A stretch of 64,000 bases of DNA from Pontibacter russatus (GCF_009931655.1 NZ_CP047984.1:1860001-1924000), one strand, 5' to 3'. Numbered from the stretch's first letter, positions 42,928 to 51,403 are shown. Translations and numbers: made by a program. Notes: a model not told the origin generated them from the letters alone.

Positions 42928-44340
42928 TCAATCTATGTTTTTCTTTTTGTATAGGTAAAATAGTACAGCCATAATTAAAACAGCACTTATCGAGAGCTTC
43001 ACCATCATATCCACATCCGCCAGAAAATAAACCCCCAGCAGGGCCACTACGTTTACCGGCAGCCAAAGCCAGGGCAGGTAATCCACCTGCCTGATTTGCC
43101 GGTACTCTTTCAGTAGGTAGCCGGCGTAGCCCATGTACATCAGGGCCGCAAATGTGGTGAAAGCGGCTGCCTCCATGCCGAACAGCGGCACAAAGATAAA
43201 GTTAAGCGCCACATTGCTGGCGCCTGCCACGGTTGAGATCTTCCACAGGGCTTTCGACTTCTCCCGGTACACCAGTTGGTTGATGACCGCCAGGTACATG
43301 GGTTTATAGTTATAACCCATCAGGATGATGATGGCCAGGGGATAAGCAGCCTGTAGTTCCTCGTTCTTTATCAGCAGCGTAAATATCTCCCTCATCCAGA
43401 GCCCCAGCAAAGAGGTCCCGGCCAGGTATAGCACCTGCAGCGAGAACGTGAGCTGCCTTGCCTGCAGCGCGGCTTCCCGGTCTGCGGAAGCCGCGTACAG
43501 ACGCATATAAAGCGGCCCCGCCGCCTGCACAATGGCACTGGACGCCGCAGAAAAATATTGCCCGAAGCTGGAGGCGATGTTATAGAGTCCTATCCGGGAG
43601 ACGGGCACCCGCAGCGCATCCAGCACCAGGCGGTCAGAGGTATCCAGCAGGAAGAACGAGAAATGGTGCGGCACCACCGGGAGCGACACATGAAGCGACT
43701 GCCGGATGCGGTGCCACTTGAACCTGAGGATGGGCCACATCTGCTCGTGCCGGTACATCATATAGCCATATATGAGAAAGCTCAGCGCCCCTCCCGCAAA
43801 ATTAGAATAAAACCAGCCCATATAGCCCAGCCGGAGGTGGGCAATGGTGTAGATGTTAAGCGCCACCACCAGCGCCCCTGCCACAAAAGAGTTCAGCGCG
43901 ATAGGAAGGGGCCGCTGCTGCATCTGGAAATAGAGCCCCCCGAACAGCCCCACGCCGTTGAAAAACATAGCGGGCAACGCATACAGGGCCACGATAAGCC
44001 ATCTGTTCCCGGCTGCGTTGTCCGGTATGGCCCAGTACAGCACAGCCCCCAGCACCAGGCCATATACCACCGACCACAGCAGCGTGAACCCGTGCAACTG
44101 CCGCCAAACCCACCTGTAGCGCGTGGGGTAGCGGGCAAAGCTGTTCACCATCACCACCGACAGCCCCAGCGACTGCAGGATGCCCAGGGCGCTGACGTAG
44201 GCGGCCACCACACCGGCAACGCCATAGTCGGTGGTGGTCAGGTAGCGGGTGATGATGGGCAATGCCAGCACTCCCGCCAGTCGCGGCACCTGCGCCGCCA
44301 GCCCATATATGGCCGCATGTGAGAGAAGTTTCCGAAGCAT
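42928..44340 (-). CDS. Oligosaccharide flippase (Wzx/MOP superfamily)
   Basis: 470 residues with about 14 hydrophobic helices, the standard layout of Wzx/RfbX polysaccharide exporters in the MOP superfamily. The N-terminus (HAAIYGLAAQVPRLAGVLALPIITRYLTTTDYGVAG) is typical, with its TDYG motif. It ends in a basic tail (YLYKKKNID). It flips undecaprenyl-linked glycan repeat units across the inner membrane. Together with the two preceding genes it makes a small surface-glycan group; the rest of such a pathway is not in the window. Confidence 0.88.
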   Translation of the reverse strand: MLRKLLSHAAIYGLAAQVPRLAGVLALPIITRYLTTTDYGVAGVVAAYVSALGILQSLGLSVVMVNSFARYPTRYRWVWRQLHGFTLLWSVVYGLVLGAVLYWAIPDNAAGNRWLIVALYALPAMFFNGVGLFGGLYFQMQQRPLPIALNSFVAGALVVALNIYTIAHLRLGYMGWFYSNFAGGALSFLIYGYMMYRHEQMWPILRFKWHRIRQSLHVSLPVVPHHFSFFLLDTSDRLVLDALRVPVSRIGLYNIASSFGQYFSAASSAIVQAAGPLYMRLYAASADREAALQARQLTFSLQVLYLAGTSLLGLWMREIFTLLIKNEELQAAYPLAIIILMGYNYKPMYLAVINQLVYREKSKALWKISTVAGASNVALNFIFVPLFGMEAAAFTTFAALMYMGYAGYLLKEYRQIRQVDYLPWLWLPVNVVALLGVYFLADVDMMVKLSISAVLIMAVLFYLYKKKNID

Positions 44341-44504
44341 CGCCTAAAATTATGCTTTAATTCCCAGCCCGGACTTACCCGGAGCCTTTTTAGTGCCTGC
44401 CCGCCATATACGATTTTTTTGCTGTTGTCGCACCAAATGCGACCCATAGCTGTTACGAAACCCGGTAGTTTTGGGGCTTATCGCAAAAAAGCCTGAAAAA
44501 TTAT

Positions 44505-44512
44505 TATATTTG
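44505..44512 (+). promoter_or_regulatory. -7 promoter element (TATATTTG) for ricT-gldH
   Basis: An exact TAnnTTTG match 57 nt before the GTG start of ricT. Confidence 0.5.
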
Positions 44513-44568
44513 TTAATTAACTGATTTAGAAAACACGAATAGCCTGGCTATTATAAAGCGATATAAAA

Positions 44569-46044
44569 GTGGGATGTAGTTCATGTTCTAGTGGCGGATG
44601 CAGCACCGGCGTAAGCGGCTGCAAAAGCAACGGCGGGTGCAGCACAGGGGGCTGCAACCGTTTAAATGTGTTCGACTGGCTCAGCGACATGGAATTGCCC
44701 ACGTCGTTTGAGGAGTTCGATATCATAGAAGTAAGATTCAAGGGAGGGCGCAAGGACTTCTTCCGCAACACCAACAGGTTGGACCTGACCACTGGCGACG
44801 CGGTGGTGGTAGACGTACCGAGCGGCCACCATATCGGTTTCGTGTCGCTGAAGGGCGAACTGGTGCGCCTGCAGATGCTGAAGAAGAAGGTGGACAACAA
44901 CGAGGAGATCCGCTCTATCTACCGCATCGCCAACGAGCGCGACATGGAGAAGTTCCAGGAGGTGCGCGACCTGGAGGCAGGCACCATGTACCGCGGCCGC
45001 GAGATTATCCAGCAGTTGCGGCTGCGGATGAAGCTGTCGGACGTGGAGTACCAGGCAGACAAAAGCAAAGCCACCTTCTACTACTCCGCCGACGACCGCG
45101 TGGACTTCCGCGACCTGATCAAGAAGCTGGCAGAGGAGTTTAAAGTACGCATTGAGATGCGCCAGATCAGCCTGCGCCACGAGGCCGGGCGGCTGGGCGG
45201 CATTGGCTCGTGCGGCCGCGAGCTCTGCTGCTCCACCTGGCTCACCGATTTCAAGAGCGTGTCTACCACGGCGGCCCGATACCAGAACCTTTCGCTCAAC
45301 CCGAGCAAACTCTCGGGGCAGTGCGGCCGCCTGAAGTGCTGCCTCAACTATGAGCTGGAGACTTATATGACGGCCCTGAAGGATATACCAAGCGTACACC
45401 GCCCTTTGCAGACGCAGCAAGGCGACGCCGTGCTGCAGAAAACCGACATCTTTAAGCGGATGATGTGGTTTGGCTACAAGGGCGACAACACCTGGTATCC
45501 GGTGCCGGTGGAGCGGGTGCAGGAGATCCTCGCGGCAAACGCCAAAGGGGTGGCCGTGGAGGCCCTGCTGCTGGAAGTGCCCGATGAGCCGAAGCAGAAT
45601 GAGTTTGTGGCACAGGTAGAGGGGAACCTCGAGCGGCTCGACGACAAGTTCAAGAGCAAAAAGAAGAAAAAGAAGAAAAGCAGAAAGCCTCTCGGCGATG
45701 CTGCCCAGCCGGAGCAGGCGGAACCCCGCGAGCCGGCGCTGAAGCAGGACAGAAGCCAGAGCCAGCCGGAGAAGCAGAGCGAGGCAACGGCCAGGCAGCA
45801 ACGCCCGCCGCGCAACCGCAACCGGAATAAGGAGGGAAGGCCTCCCCGCGAGGACAGGGAAAACCGTGCCCCACGTGAGAGCCGCGAAGGAAGAGACAAC
45901 AGGCCGCCTAAGGCAGCCAAGCCGGGGCCACCTGCAGGCCAGCCAGGAGCGGAAGGGCAGCAGCCCGACCGGAAACCGCGGCCACGCAAGCCCTTCCGGG
46001 GCAGGAAGCCGGACCAACCTAATCCCCCGCGCACCGATGCTTAG
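44569..46044 (+). CDS. ricT: PSP1-domain protein RicT (YaaT) with long basic tail
   Basis: 491 residues from a GTG at 44569. The first 30 residues hold eight Cys in GCSSC, GGCSTG, SGCK and GGC motifs, a likely iron-sulfur or zinc site, followed by LNVFDWLSDM, which is conserved in Bacteroidota. The PSP1 domain spans about 45-290 with GSCGRELCCSTWL and GQCGRLKCCLNYE, the characteristic Cys pairs. From about 355 to the end it is disordered and rich in Lys, Arg, Pro, Gln and Glu (KKKKKKK, RPPREDRENR), resembling an RNA-binding tail. RicT in Bacillus works with RicA/RicF on RNase Y activity; RicA and RicF are not seen here. Its stop overlaps the start of gldH. Confidence 0.9.
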   Translation: MGCSSCSSGGCSTGVSGCKSNGGCSTGGCNRLNVFDWLSDMELPTSFEEFDIIEVRFKGGRKDFFRNTNRLDLTTGDAVVVDVPSGHHIGFVSLKGELVRLQMLKKKVDNNEEIRSIYRIANERDMEKFQEVRDLEAGTMYRGREIIQQLRLRMKLSDVEYQADKSKATFYYSADDRVDFRDLIKKLAEEFKVRIEMRQISLRHEAGRLGGIGSCGRELCCSTWLTDFKSVSTTAARYQNLSLNPSKLSGQCGRLKCCLNYELETYMTALKDIPSVHRPLQTQQGDAVLQKTDIFKRMMWFGYKGDNTWYPVPVERVQEILAANAKGVAVEALLLEVPDEPKQNEFVAQVEGNLERLDDKFKSKKKKKKKSRKPLGDAAQPEQAEPREPALKQDRSQSQPEKQSEATARQQRPPRNRNRNKEGRPPREDRENRAPRESREGRDNRPPKAAKPGPPAGQPGAEGQQPDRKPRPRKPFRGRKPDQPNPPRTDA

Positions 46045-46516
46045 AACAGTGGTGACATGGGCGGCGGTATTGCTGCTGCTGGCTGGCTGCGACCCGGACC
46101 GGATATATGAGCAGAACGTGGAGTTGCCCGGGGGCGACTGGTACATTGACAACGCCCCTGTTCTCGAATTCGAGATTGAGGACACAACGGCGGCCTATAA
46201 CATCTTTTTCAATGTGCGCTACAATCTGCAGTACGATTACTACAACCTGTACCTGCGCCACCAGTTGGTAGGACCTGACGGCAGGCAGCTGTCGGCGTCG
46301 CTGCACGAGTTGCTGCTGATGGATCCTAAAACGGGGAAACCGCTTGGCAGCGGTTTCAGCGACACGTACGATCTGCAGACACTGGCCCTAAAAGAAGTGC
46401 GCTTCCCGAAGGCGGGCACCTACAAACTGAAGCTGACGCAGTACATGCGCCGCGACCCGCTGCCTCAGGTGCTGGCAGTTGGCGCGCGGGTGGCCAAAGC
46501 ATCCGGGCAACGGTAG
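46037..46516 (+). CDS. gldH: Gliding-motility lipoprotein GldH
   Basis: 159 residues from the ATG at 46037 (longer in-frame versions lie inside ricT). Lipoprotein signal MLRTVVTWAAVLLLLAGC. Conserved body: PGGDWYIDNAPVLEFEIEDT, NIFFNVRYNLQYDYYNLYL and FPKAGTYKLKLTQYMRRDPL. GldH is needed for gliding and chitin use in Flavobacterium; homologues also occur in non-gliding Bacteroidota. The overlap with the end of ricT indicates coupling, a gene order common in this phylum. Followed by the palindromic terminator 46525-46581. Confidence 0.93.
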   Translation: MLRTVVTWAAVLLLLAGCDPDRIYEQNVELPGGDWYIDNAPVLEFEIEDTTAAYNIFFNVRYNLQYDYYNLYLRHQLVGPDGRQLSASLHELLLMDPKTGKPLGSGFSDTYDLQTLALKEVRFPKAGTYKLKLTQYMRRDPLPQVLAVGARVAKASGQR

Positions 46517-46524
46517 CATCACAG

Positions 46525-46581
46525 CCTATATATGAACAGCCCCTGGCAGCGCAAACCTGCCAGGGGCTGTTCATATATAGG
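46525..46581. terminator. Perfect palindromic terminator with TATATA ends
   Basis: A 25-bp perfect stem (46525-46549 with 46557-46581) and a 7-nt loop, CGCAAAC. The outer part is CCTATATATGAACAG and its complement, without a simple T-tract; the same style as 18601-18660. Confidence 0.8.
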
Positions 46582-46704
46582 CGTCCTTCATATAAGCGCC
46601 CTTATTTTTACCTGGCGCCGTTCGTATTCCGTACTAGCTTTTACATCGACAACAAAACGCTTTTCACATGAGTATGTACTATCCCATCATAAGTTTCTGA
46701 AAGA

Positions 46705-47805
46705 ATGAAAAACACCCTCGTCATACTTGGCTTTGTTTTCACCCTGTTCTCCTTTCTCCCGCTTATCCGAACACCCTTGTGGTGGATCAGAGTCCTTGAT
46801 TTTCCGCGTTTGCACGTTGCCATACTGCTGTCCATTACCACCATAGCCTATGTGTCTATATATGGGGTGGAGGGAACAGCCGGGATAGCGATGATCTCAC
46901 TTTGGGTGTTGGGCGTCCTGAACGAGGTCCGCTATATATATCACTTTACCCCCATGGCAAAAGTAGAGGCGCTGCGCACCAAGCAGGCCACACCCCAGAA
47001 CGCATTCACGCTGATGATCTCGAATGTGCGCATGGTGAACAAGAAGTACGACAAGTTTCTGCAGCTGGTGCTGAAGGAGGACCCGGATATGCTGGTGATG
47101 AACGAGCCGGACGATGCCTGGCACGAGTACGTGCGGCAGGAACTGGACAAGCGCTACCCCTACACAATCAAGAAGCCGCTGCCCAACACCTACGGCATGC
47201 TGTTCTGGAGCAAACTGAAACTGCACGAAAGCGAAATCAGATTCTTGGTGGAAGACGGCATCCCATCCTTTCACACGGTGGTGGAATTCCCCAGCGGAAA
47301 AAAGTTCGACTTCTTCACCGTACACCCACAGCCGCCCCGCCTGATGAAGAACACCGAGACGCGCGAGGCGGAGCTTCTGCTGGTAGCCAAGCAGTCTAAG
47401 AAGACGAAGTACCCCAGCGTGGTGGCCGGCGACCTGAACGATGTGGCCTGGTCTAAAACCACAAAGCTGTTCAAAGAGATAAGCGGCATGATAGACCCGC
47501 GTGTGGGCCGTGGCTTTTACAACACCTACAATGCCTATATCCCCCTGTTCCGCTACCCCCTCGACCACGTGTTTTACAGCCCCGAGTTCAGGCTGGTGTC
47601 CCTGAGGAGGCTGGACAAGTTCGGGTCAGACCACTTTCCGATTGCCATTACGCTGAACTACGAACCGCAGCACGAAGAAGAGCAGGAGCACCCCGTAGCT
47701 GACCACGAAGACCGCCATGAAGCGAATGAGCTGATACAGGAGGGGCTGGAGAAAGGCGAGGAGCGCAACCGGGAAAAGCAGGAAGATAAAAAACCCGCTC
47801 AGTAG
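46705..47805 (+). CDS. Endonuclease/exonuclease/phosphatase-family membrane protein
   Basis: 366 residues. Three hydrophobic helices at the N-terminus (about 3-80), then an EEP catalytic domain with MISNVRMVNKKY, the metal-binding MNEPDDAWHEY, VHPQPP, the diagnostic VVAGDLNDVAW and GSDHFPIAITL. The C-terminal 40 residues are highly charged (EEQEHPVADHEDRHEANEL). Such membrane-bound EEP proteins are widespread and mostly uncharacterised; the active site could cut nucleic acid or a phosphodiester lipid. The stop codon lies within the hairpin 47793-47817. Confidence 0.88.
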   Translation: MKNTLVILGFVFTLFSFLPLIRTPLWWIRVLDFPRLHVAILLSITTIAYVSIYGVEGTAGIAMISLWVLGVLNEVRYIYHFTPMAKVEALRTKQATPQNAFTLMISNVRMVNKKYDKFLQLVLKEDPDMLVMNEPDDAWHEYVRQELDKRYPYTIKKPLPNTYGMLFWSKLKLHESEIRFLVEDGIPSFHTVVEFPSGKKFDFFTVHPQPPRLMKNTETREAELLLVAKQSKKTKYPSVVAGDLNDVAWSKTTKLFKEISGMIDPRVGRGFYNTYNAYIPLFRYPLDHVFYSPEFRLVSLRRLDKFGSDHFPIAITLNYEPQHEEEQEHPVADHEDRHEANELIQEGLEKGEERNREKQEDKKPAQ

Positions 47806-47817
47806 AACTGAGCGGGT
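47793..47817. terminator. Hairpin spanning the EEP gene stop codon
   Basis: ACCCGCTCAG/CTGAGCGGGT, a 10-bp perfect stem with a 5-nt loop, preceded by AAAAA and followed by CAAAATAG. The U-tract on the minus strand (TTTTT) would suit termination of leftward transcription from cspA. Confidence 0.6.
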
Positions 47818-47862
47818 CAAAATAGATGGAATGATTGCCTTTCGGCACTATATGTCTTTAAC

Positions 47863-48054
47863 TTAGATGCGCTCTACGTTAATAGCATTCAATCCTTTTT
47901 TGCCATCCTTCACTTCGAAAGACACACGGTCATTCTCGCGAATTTCGTGGATCAGACCAGACTGATGCACAAAGATGTCCTGGTTAGTGTCATCAGCAAC
48001 AATGAAACCGAAACCCTTAGAAACGTTGAAGAACTTTACTTTACCTGTTTTCAT
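47863..48054 (-). CDS. cspA: Cold-shock protein (CspA family)
   Basis: 63 residues, a single OB-fold cold-shock domain. Both RNA-binding motifs are present, RNP1 as KGFGFIV and RNP2 as DIFVHQS; the end KKGLNAINVERI is typical of Bacteroidota Csp proteins. It binds single-stranded RNA/DNA as an RNA chaperone. Its promoter element is at 48081-48088 on the minus strand. It is divergent from the low-complexity protein gene at 48476. Confidence 0.95.
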   Translation of the reverse strand: MKTGKVKFFNVSKGFGFIVADDTNQDIFVHQSGLIHEIRENDRVSFEVKDGKKGLNAINVERI

Positions 48055-48080
48055 TATAAAAAATTAATTAATTAATATAG

Positions 48081-48088
48081 CAAAGGTA
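48081..48088 (-). promoter_or_regulatory. -7 promoter element (TACCTTTG) for cspA
   Basis: An exact TAnnTTTG match on the minus strand 27 nt upstream of the ATG, predicting a short leader. Confidence 0.5.
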
Positions 48089-48461
48089 AGTATTAGTTCT
48101 GAAATAACAGCCTCTTTCAAAAAATAATTAAGCCGTACAACGCCAGCCACTTACCCGGTTCCCGACGGCATTTTCTACAAACCGCCCGGTGCTTCAGTGT
48201 CGCTCCCGTCGCCGCACGGCGGCCTCTGCTTTACCTATCCTGTCCAGCCTGCGGGCGGCCTCCATCACGCGGCAGAAGCACTTCCCCACAATAACCATGT
48301 GCCGTGCGGTTCGTATAGCTAAGACATTCAGTCACACTATAAAAACAGCATAAATGCTTTACATTTTAGTGTAACGGAATCTTATTTTTTACCACATCTG
48401 CTGCCCCTGTGGCTAACGTGTGCGGGGCCTGCAACAAACTTAATTTTAAACTATTATTCTC

Positions 48462-48467
48462 AAGGAG
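48462..48467 (+). promoter_or_regulatory. Strong Shine-Dalgarno before the low-complexity gene
   Basis: AAGGAG with 8-nt spacing to the ATG at 48476. Most starts in this window have no such site, so high translation or special control of this gene is plausible (inference). Confidence 0.6.
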
Positions 48468-48475
48468 ACCAAACT

Positions 48476-50422
48476 ATGAAAGACACAGAGAGAAATCAGA
48501 ACTCAAACGACGCGACGACCTCTTCGGATAGCTCGTTCGGAACACAGGGATCATCATCCTCAGGCAGCACTGCAAGCAACAGTAGCAGCAACAGCGGCGG
48601 AAGCAGCAGCGGGTTCGGATCGAACCAGAATTCCGGCATGGGCGCTACATCCGGCTCGTCCTCGTCATCTCCATCAGCGAAAGACGACAGCAGCAAAGCC
48701 TCTGCGTCCAGCTCAAAGTCATCTTCCTCAAAAGCCAAGTCAGGCGCCTCTTCTACTTCTAAAAAGGAGGCCAAAACGACCGATTCCAAGAGCGCGAAAT
48801 CCGCAGGGGCAACGGGCTCAGGCAGTAAATCATCTCAAAGCGGTTCAGACTCGAACCGCAGCCAAGGCCAGCTTTCTGAATACGGCAACTACGGCTCTAT
48901 GAGCAGCAGCGGCAGTTCAGACCAAACATCCCAGACCAGCACGGGCCAGGGAAGCTATGGCAACCAGAACTATGGCCAGGGCGGCAGCCAGGGCAACCAG
49001 AACAGCGGCTACGGATCGCAGGGAGGCTACGGATACGGCTCGCAGAACAGTAACTACGGCGGACAGAGCGGCTATGGGTACCAGGGCGATTATGGCTCGC
49101 AGAGTGGAAGCGGAAGCGGCTATGGAGGCTCCTACAACCAGAGCGGCGGCTACGGCAGCCAGAGCAGTTACGGGTCTCAGGGAAGCTACGGCGGCTCGCA
49201 GGGCGGCTTTAACTATGGCAGCCAGGGCGGCATGGAGGGTAACCGCGTTCGGAACCAGGACCAGGACTTTGGCGCGAGCAGAGGCGGCATGCAGGGCGGC
49301 TACCAGGATAGGGAAGGCGACAGCCAGGGTGGTGTTATTTCGGGCGGTACCTCCGGTGCCTTTGGCACGCAAGGCAACTCCTCGCAGGGGAACTATGGCA
49401 GCTACGAGAGCGGCCAGGGCGGCTACTCCAGCAGCAACCAGGGACCGAGGGGGGGCCAGGGCGGATCTTCTTCCAATAGAGGAGGCTACGGAAACCAGGG
49501 TGGCTACGGCTCTCAAAGCAGCTACGGCAGCAACCAGGGCGGATCGTGGCAGAGCGGCAGCCAGGACCGTGACAGAGGATATGGCATGATGAACGACCAG
49601 GGCGGCATGGGCCGCTACAACCAGCAGGGCTCACGCGGCCAGGGAGGCTACGGCTCGCAAGGCAATTATGGCTCTGCCTCGCAGGAATACGGCTATGGCT
49701 CGCAGGGTGGCTACGGTTCAGGCCGATCCTCCAACAGCGGCAATAACTACGGCGACAGAGACCGCTATGGCTCCCAGGGCTACGGCTCGTCCAGAGGCAT
49801 GAGCGAATACGACCACGACAACCAGGGCTCGGCAAGGGGCTATGACTCCCAAAGCTCGATGCAGGGCGGATATAGCAGCCAGGGCGGCTACGGCGGCTCC
49901 AGGGGCGGCTCTTACAACGACGAGTATGGCAGCAGCGGACGCTCCGCCCGCTACGGCTCCCAGGGCAGCGACTACGGCCAGGGGGGCTACGGTTCTGCTG
50001 GTGGCTACGGTAGTTCTGCCAGTAGAGGCGGTGGCTACGGCTCATCCTCCGACAGAGAAGACAGGGGCGGCTACGGCGACAGCAACAGCAGCCGCGGCAT
50101 AAGCGGTGGCTACGGTTACGGTTCAGGCAGTTCCAACCAGGGCGGCGACTTCTCTGGCCGCTACGGCCAGAGTGGCTATAGCGCAGGGGGTTACCAGCAG
50201 GGCGGCCGTGGCGGCGACCAAAGCCGATATGGCGCTATGGACAGCGGCACCTCATACTACAGCGACAACCGCGGCTCCAACTCCCGCGAGAACTACCGCA
50301 GCTACGGCAATCAGGATCAGGGGGGCTATGGCTCCTCCAACCAAGGAAACACCGGGCGCGACCAGGATCGCTTCGAATCCCGCCGCAGCGAGCGCTACAG
50401 AAACATGGGCAGAGGAGAATAA
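48476..50422 (+). CDS. FUS/EWS-like Gly-Ser-Tyr-Gln low-complexity protein
   Basis: 648 residues made almost wholly of low-complexity sequence; no signal peptide, membrane segment or folded domain. Residues 1-130 are Ser/Asn/Gly/Lys-rich (SSKASASSSKSSSSKAKSG). From about 135 to 470 there are dense imperfect repeats of GYGSQ, SYGSQ, NYGSQ and GGYG, with Tyr spaced every 6-10 residues. From about 360 onward Arg and Asp enter (RDRYGSQGYGSSRG, SRGGSYNDEYG), and the end is basic (ESRRSERYRNMGRGE). This [G/S]-Y-[G/S]-Q pattern with later R/D-rich parts is the sticker-spacer grammar of eukaryotic FET proteins that form condensates. The frame is intact over its whole length and base use is like the neighbours. 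It has its own terminator (50453-50484). Function unknown; I do not recognise a described bacterial family. Confidence 0.85.
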   Translation: MKDTERNQNSNDATTSSDSSFGTQGSSSSGSTASNSSSNSGGSSSGFGSNQNSGMGATSGSSSSSPSAKDDSSKASASSSKSSSSKAKSGASSTSKKEAKTTDSKSAKSAGATGSGSKSSQSGSDSNRSQGQLSEYGNYGSMSSSGSSDQTSQTSTGQGSYGNQNYGQGGSQGNQNSGYGSQGGYGYGSQNSNYGGQSGYGYQGDYGSQSGSGSGYGGSYNQSGGYGSQSSYGSQGSYGGSQGGFNYGSQGGMEGNRVRNQDQDFGASRGGMQGGYQDREGDSQGGVISGGTSGAFGTQGNSSQGNYGSYESGQGGYSSSNQGPRGGQGGSSSNRGGYGNQGGYGSQSSYGSNQGGSWQSGSQDRDRGYGMMNDQGGMGRYNQQGSRGQGGYGSQGNYGSASQEYGYGSQGGYGSGRSSNSGNNYGDRDRYGSQGYGSSRGMSEYDHDNQGSARGYDSQSSMQGGYSSQGGYGGSRGGSYNDEYGSSGRSARYGSQGSDYGQGGYGSAGGYGSSASRGGGYGSSSDREDRGGYGDSNSSRGISGGYGYGSGSSNQGGDFSGRYGQSGYSAGGYQQGGRGGDQSRYGAMDSGTSYYSDNRGSNSRENYRSYGNQDQGGYGSSNQGNTGRDQDRFESRRSERYRNMGRGE

Positions 50423-50452
50423 CAGCCCTGCCTGAGAATAAAGTATAAGTAG

Positions 50453-50484
50453 AAAAGCCACTCCTGTTTTGGGAGTGGCTTTTT
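50453..50484 (+). terminator. Intrinsic terminator after the low-complexity gene
   Basis: The stem AAAAGCCACTCC with GGGAGTGGCTTTT, a 6-nt loop and a following T-run. Confidence 0.9.
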
Positions 50485-50530
50485 TTTATAGGTTTATATA
50501 TAGGACAGATGCAGGAAGCCGTTTCGGAAG

Positions 50531-51403
50531 CTATATAAAACACTCCCGGTAGTCCTGCGCAAACTGCCGGAAAGAATGTGGCGGCCTGCCAGCCAGTTGC
50601 CCGACCGTGTCGGTGGTTTCGCTGAACCGGTTTTGCTTGTAGGCTTGCTCCAGTTCCAGCATGGCATCCACCATCCACTCCGGCATATGCTGCTGCAGCA
50701 TGCTGTTTCTGGCGGCCTCCTCCGGCACATCCACAAACGCCACCTGCCTGCCGGTTGCCCCGCTCAGCATGTCCGCCACCTCCTGGTTCGACAGCGCCTC
50801 CGGCCCGGTCAGTTCATATGCCTTTCCCTCATGCCCTGCCCCGGTGAGTACCTCCACGGCCACGGCGGCAATGTCCCGCACATCAATGCAGCTTACCTTG
50901 CCGCTACCCGTGGCATGATAGAACCTGCCGTCGCGCTTGATGCTGGCCGCGTCGTAGTTGGAGTAGTTCTGCATAAAAGATGATGGGCGCAGGAAGGTAT
51001 AGGCAATGCCACTGTCCTCTATATACTTTTCCACCTCCCTGTGCCAGCGGCCGATCATCGTTTCCGGCACAGCGTCCGCTTTTATGACAGAGAGTTTCAC
51101 AATGTGCTTTACGCCTGCGGCCTTTGCCTCATCTATCAGCGTTTTCGCCATCGCCACCTGTTCATCCGAGAAGGGCGTTATCAGGAAAACTTTATCCACG
51201 TGCGTGAAAGCCGCGTGCAGCGAATCGCGGTTCCTGAAATCCATCTCCACCACTTCCACATCGGGCAGGCGCTTCAGGTTCTCGCCTTTTATGATGGAAT
51301 GCACCCCAGCCCTCACCCGCACGCCGTCTATGATGGAAAGCTGTATCACCACCTCCCTGCCCACTGTGCCTGTAGCGCCTGTTACCAATATCGTATTATG
51401 CAT
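50531..51403 (-). CDS. NmrA-like SDR (NAD(P)H-binding) oxidoreductase
   Basis: 290 residues. Rossmann motif at the N-terminus (MHNTILVTGATGTVGREVV). The body fits the atypical SDR5/NmrA group: VEMDFRNRDSLHAAFTHVDKVFLITPF, VKHIVKLSVIKADAV, YTFLRPSSFMQN, then the substrate domain with GKVSCIDVRDIAAVAVEVL. Close relatives act as NAD(P)H:quinone oxidoreductases or redox sensors. The typical SDR catalytic Tyr-x3-Lys is not evident, as usual for this subgroup. Confidence 0.88.
   Translation of the reverse strand: MHNTILVTGATGTVGREVVIQLSIIDGVRVRAGVHSIIKGENLKRLPDVEVVEMDFRNRDSLHAAFTHVDKVFLITPFSDEQVAMAKTLIDEAKAAGVKHIVKLSVIKADAVPETMIGRWHREVEKYIEDSGIAYTFLRPSSFMQNYSNYDAASIKRDGRFYHATGSGKVSCIDVRDIAAVAVEVLTGAGHEGKAYELTGPEALSNQEVADMLSGATGRQVAFVDVPEEAARNSMLQQHMPEWMVDAMLELEQAYKQNRFSETTDTVGQLAGRPPHSFRQFAQDYRECFI

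Larger units (their letters stand above)
48055..48475. other. Divergent region between cspA and the low-complexity gene
   Basis: 421 bases. It holds the cspA promoter element (48081-48088) and, just before 48476, the sequence CAAGGAGACC with AAGGAG 8 nt before the ATG. That is a strong Shine-Dalgarno sequence, unusual in a phylum that rarely uses one. No other clear element. Confidence 0.55.

Noticed and set aside
48476-50422. The low-complexity protein as a secreted T9SS or surface-repeat protein, or a collagen/silk-like fibre
   Set aside because: There is no signal peptide and no C-terminal sorting domain. The Tyr/Gln/Ser pattern with Arg/Asp fits FET-like domains better, though a structural role cannot be excluded.
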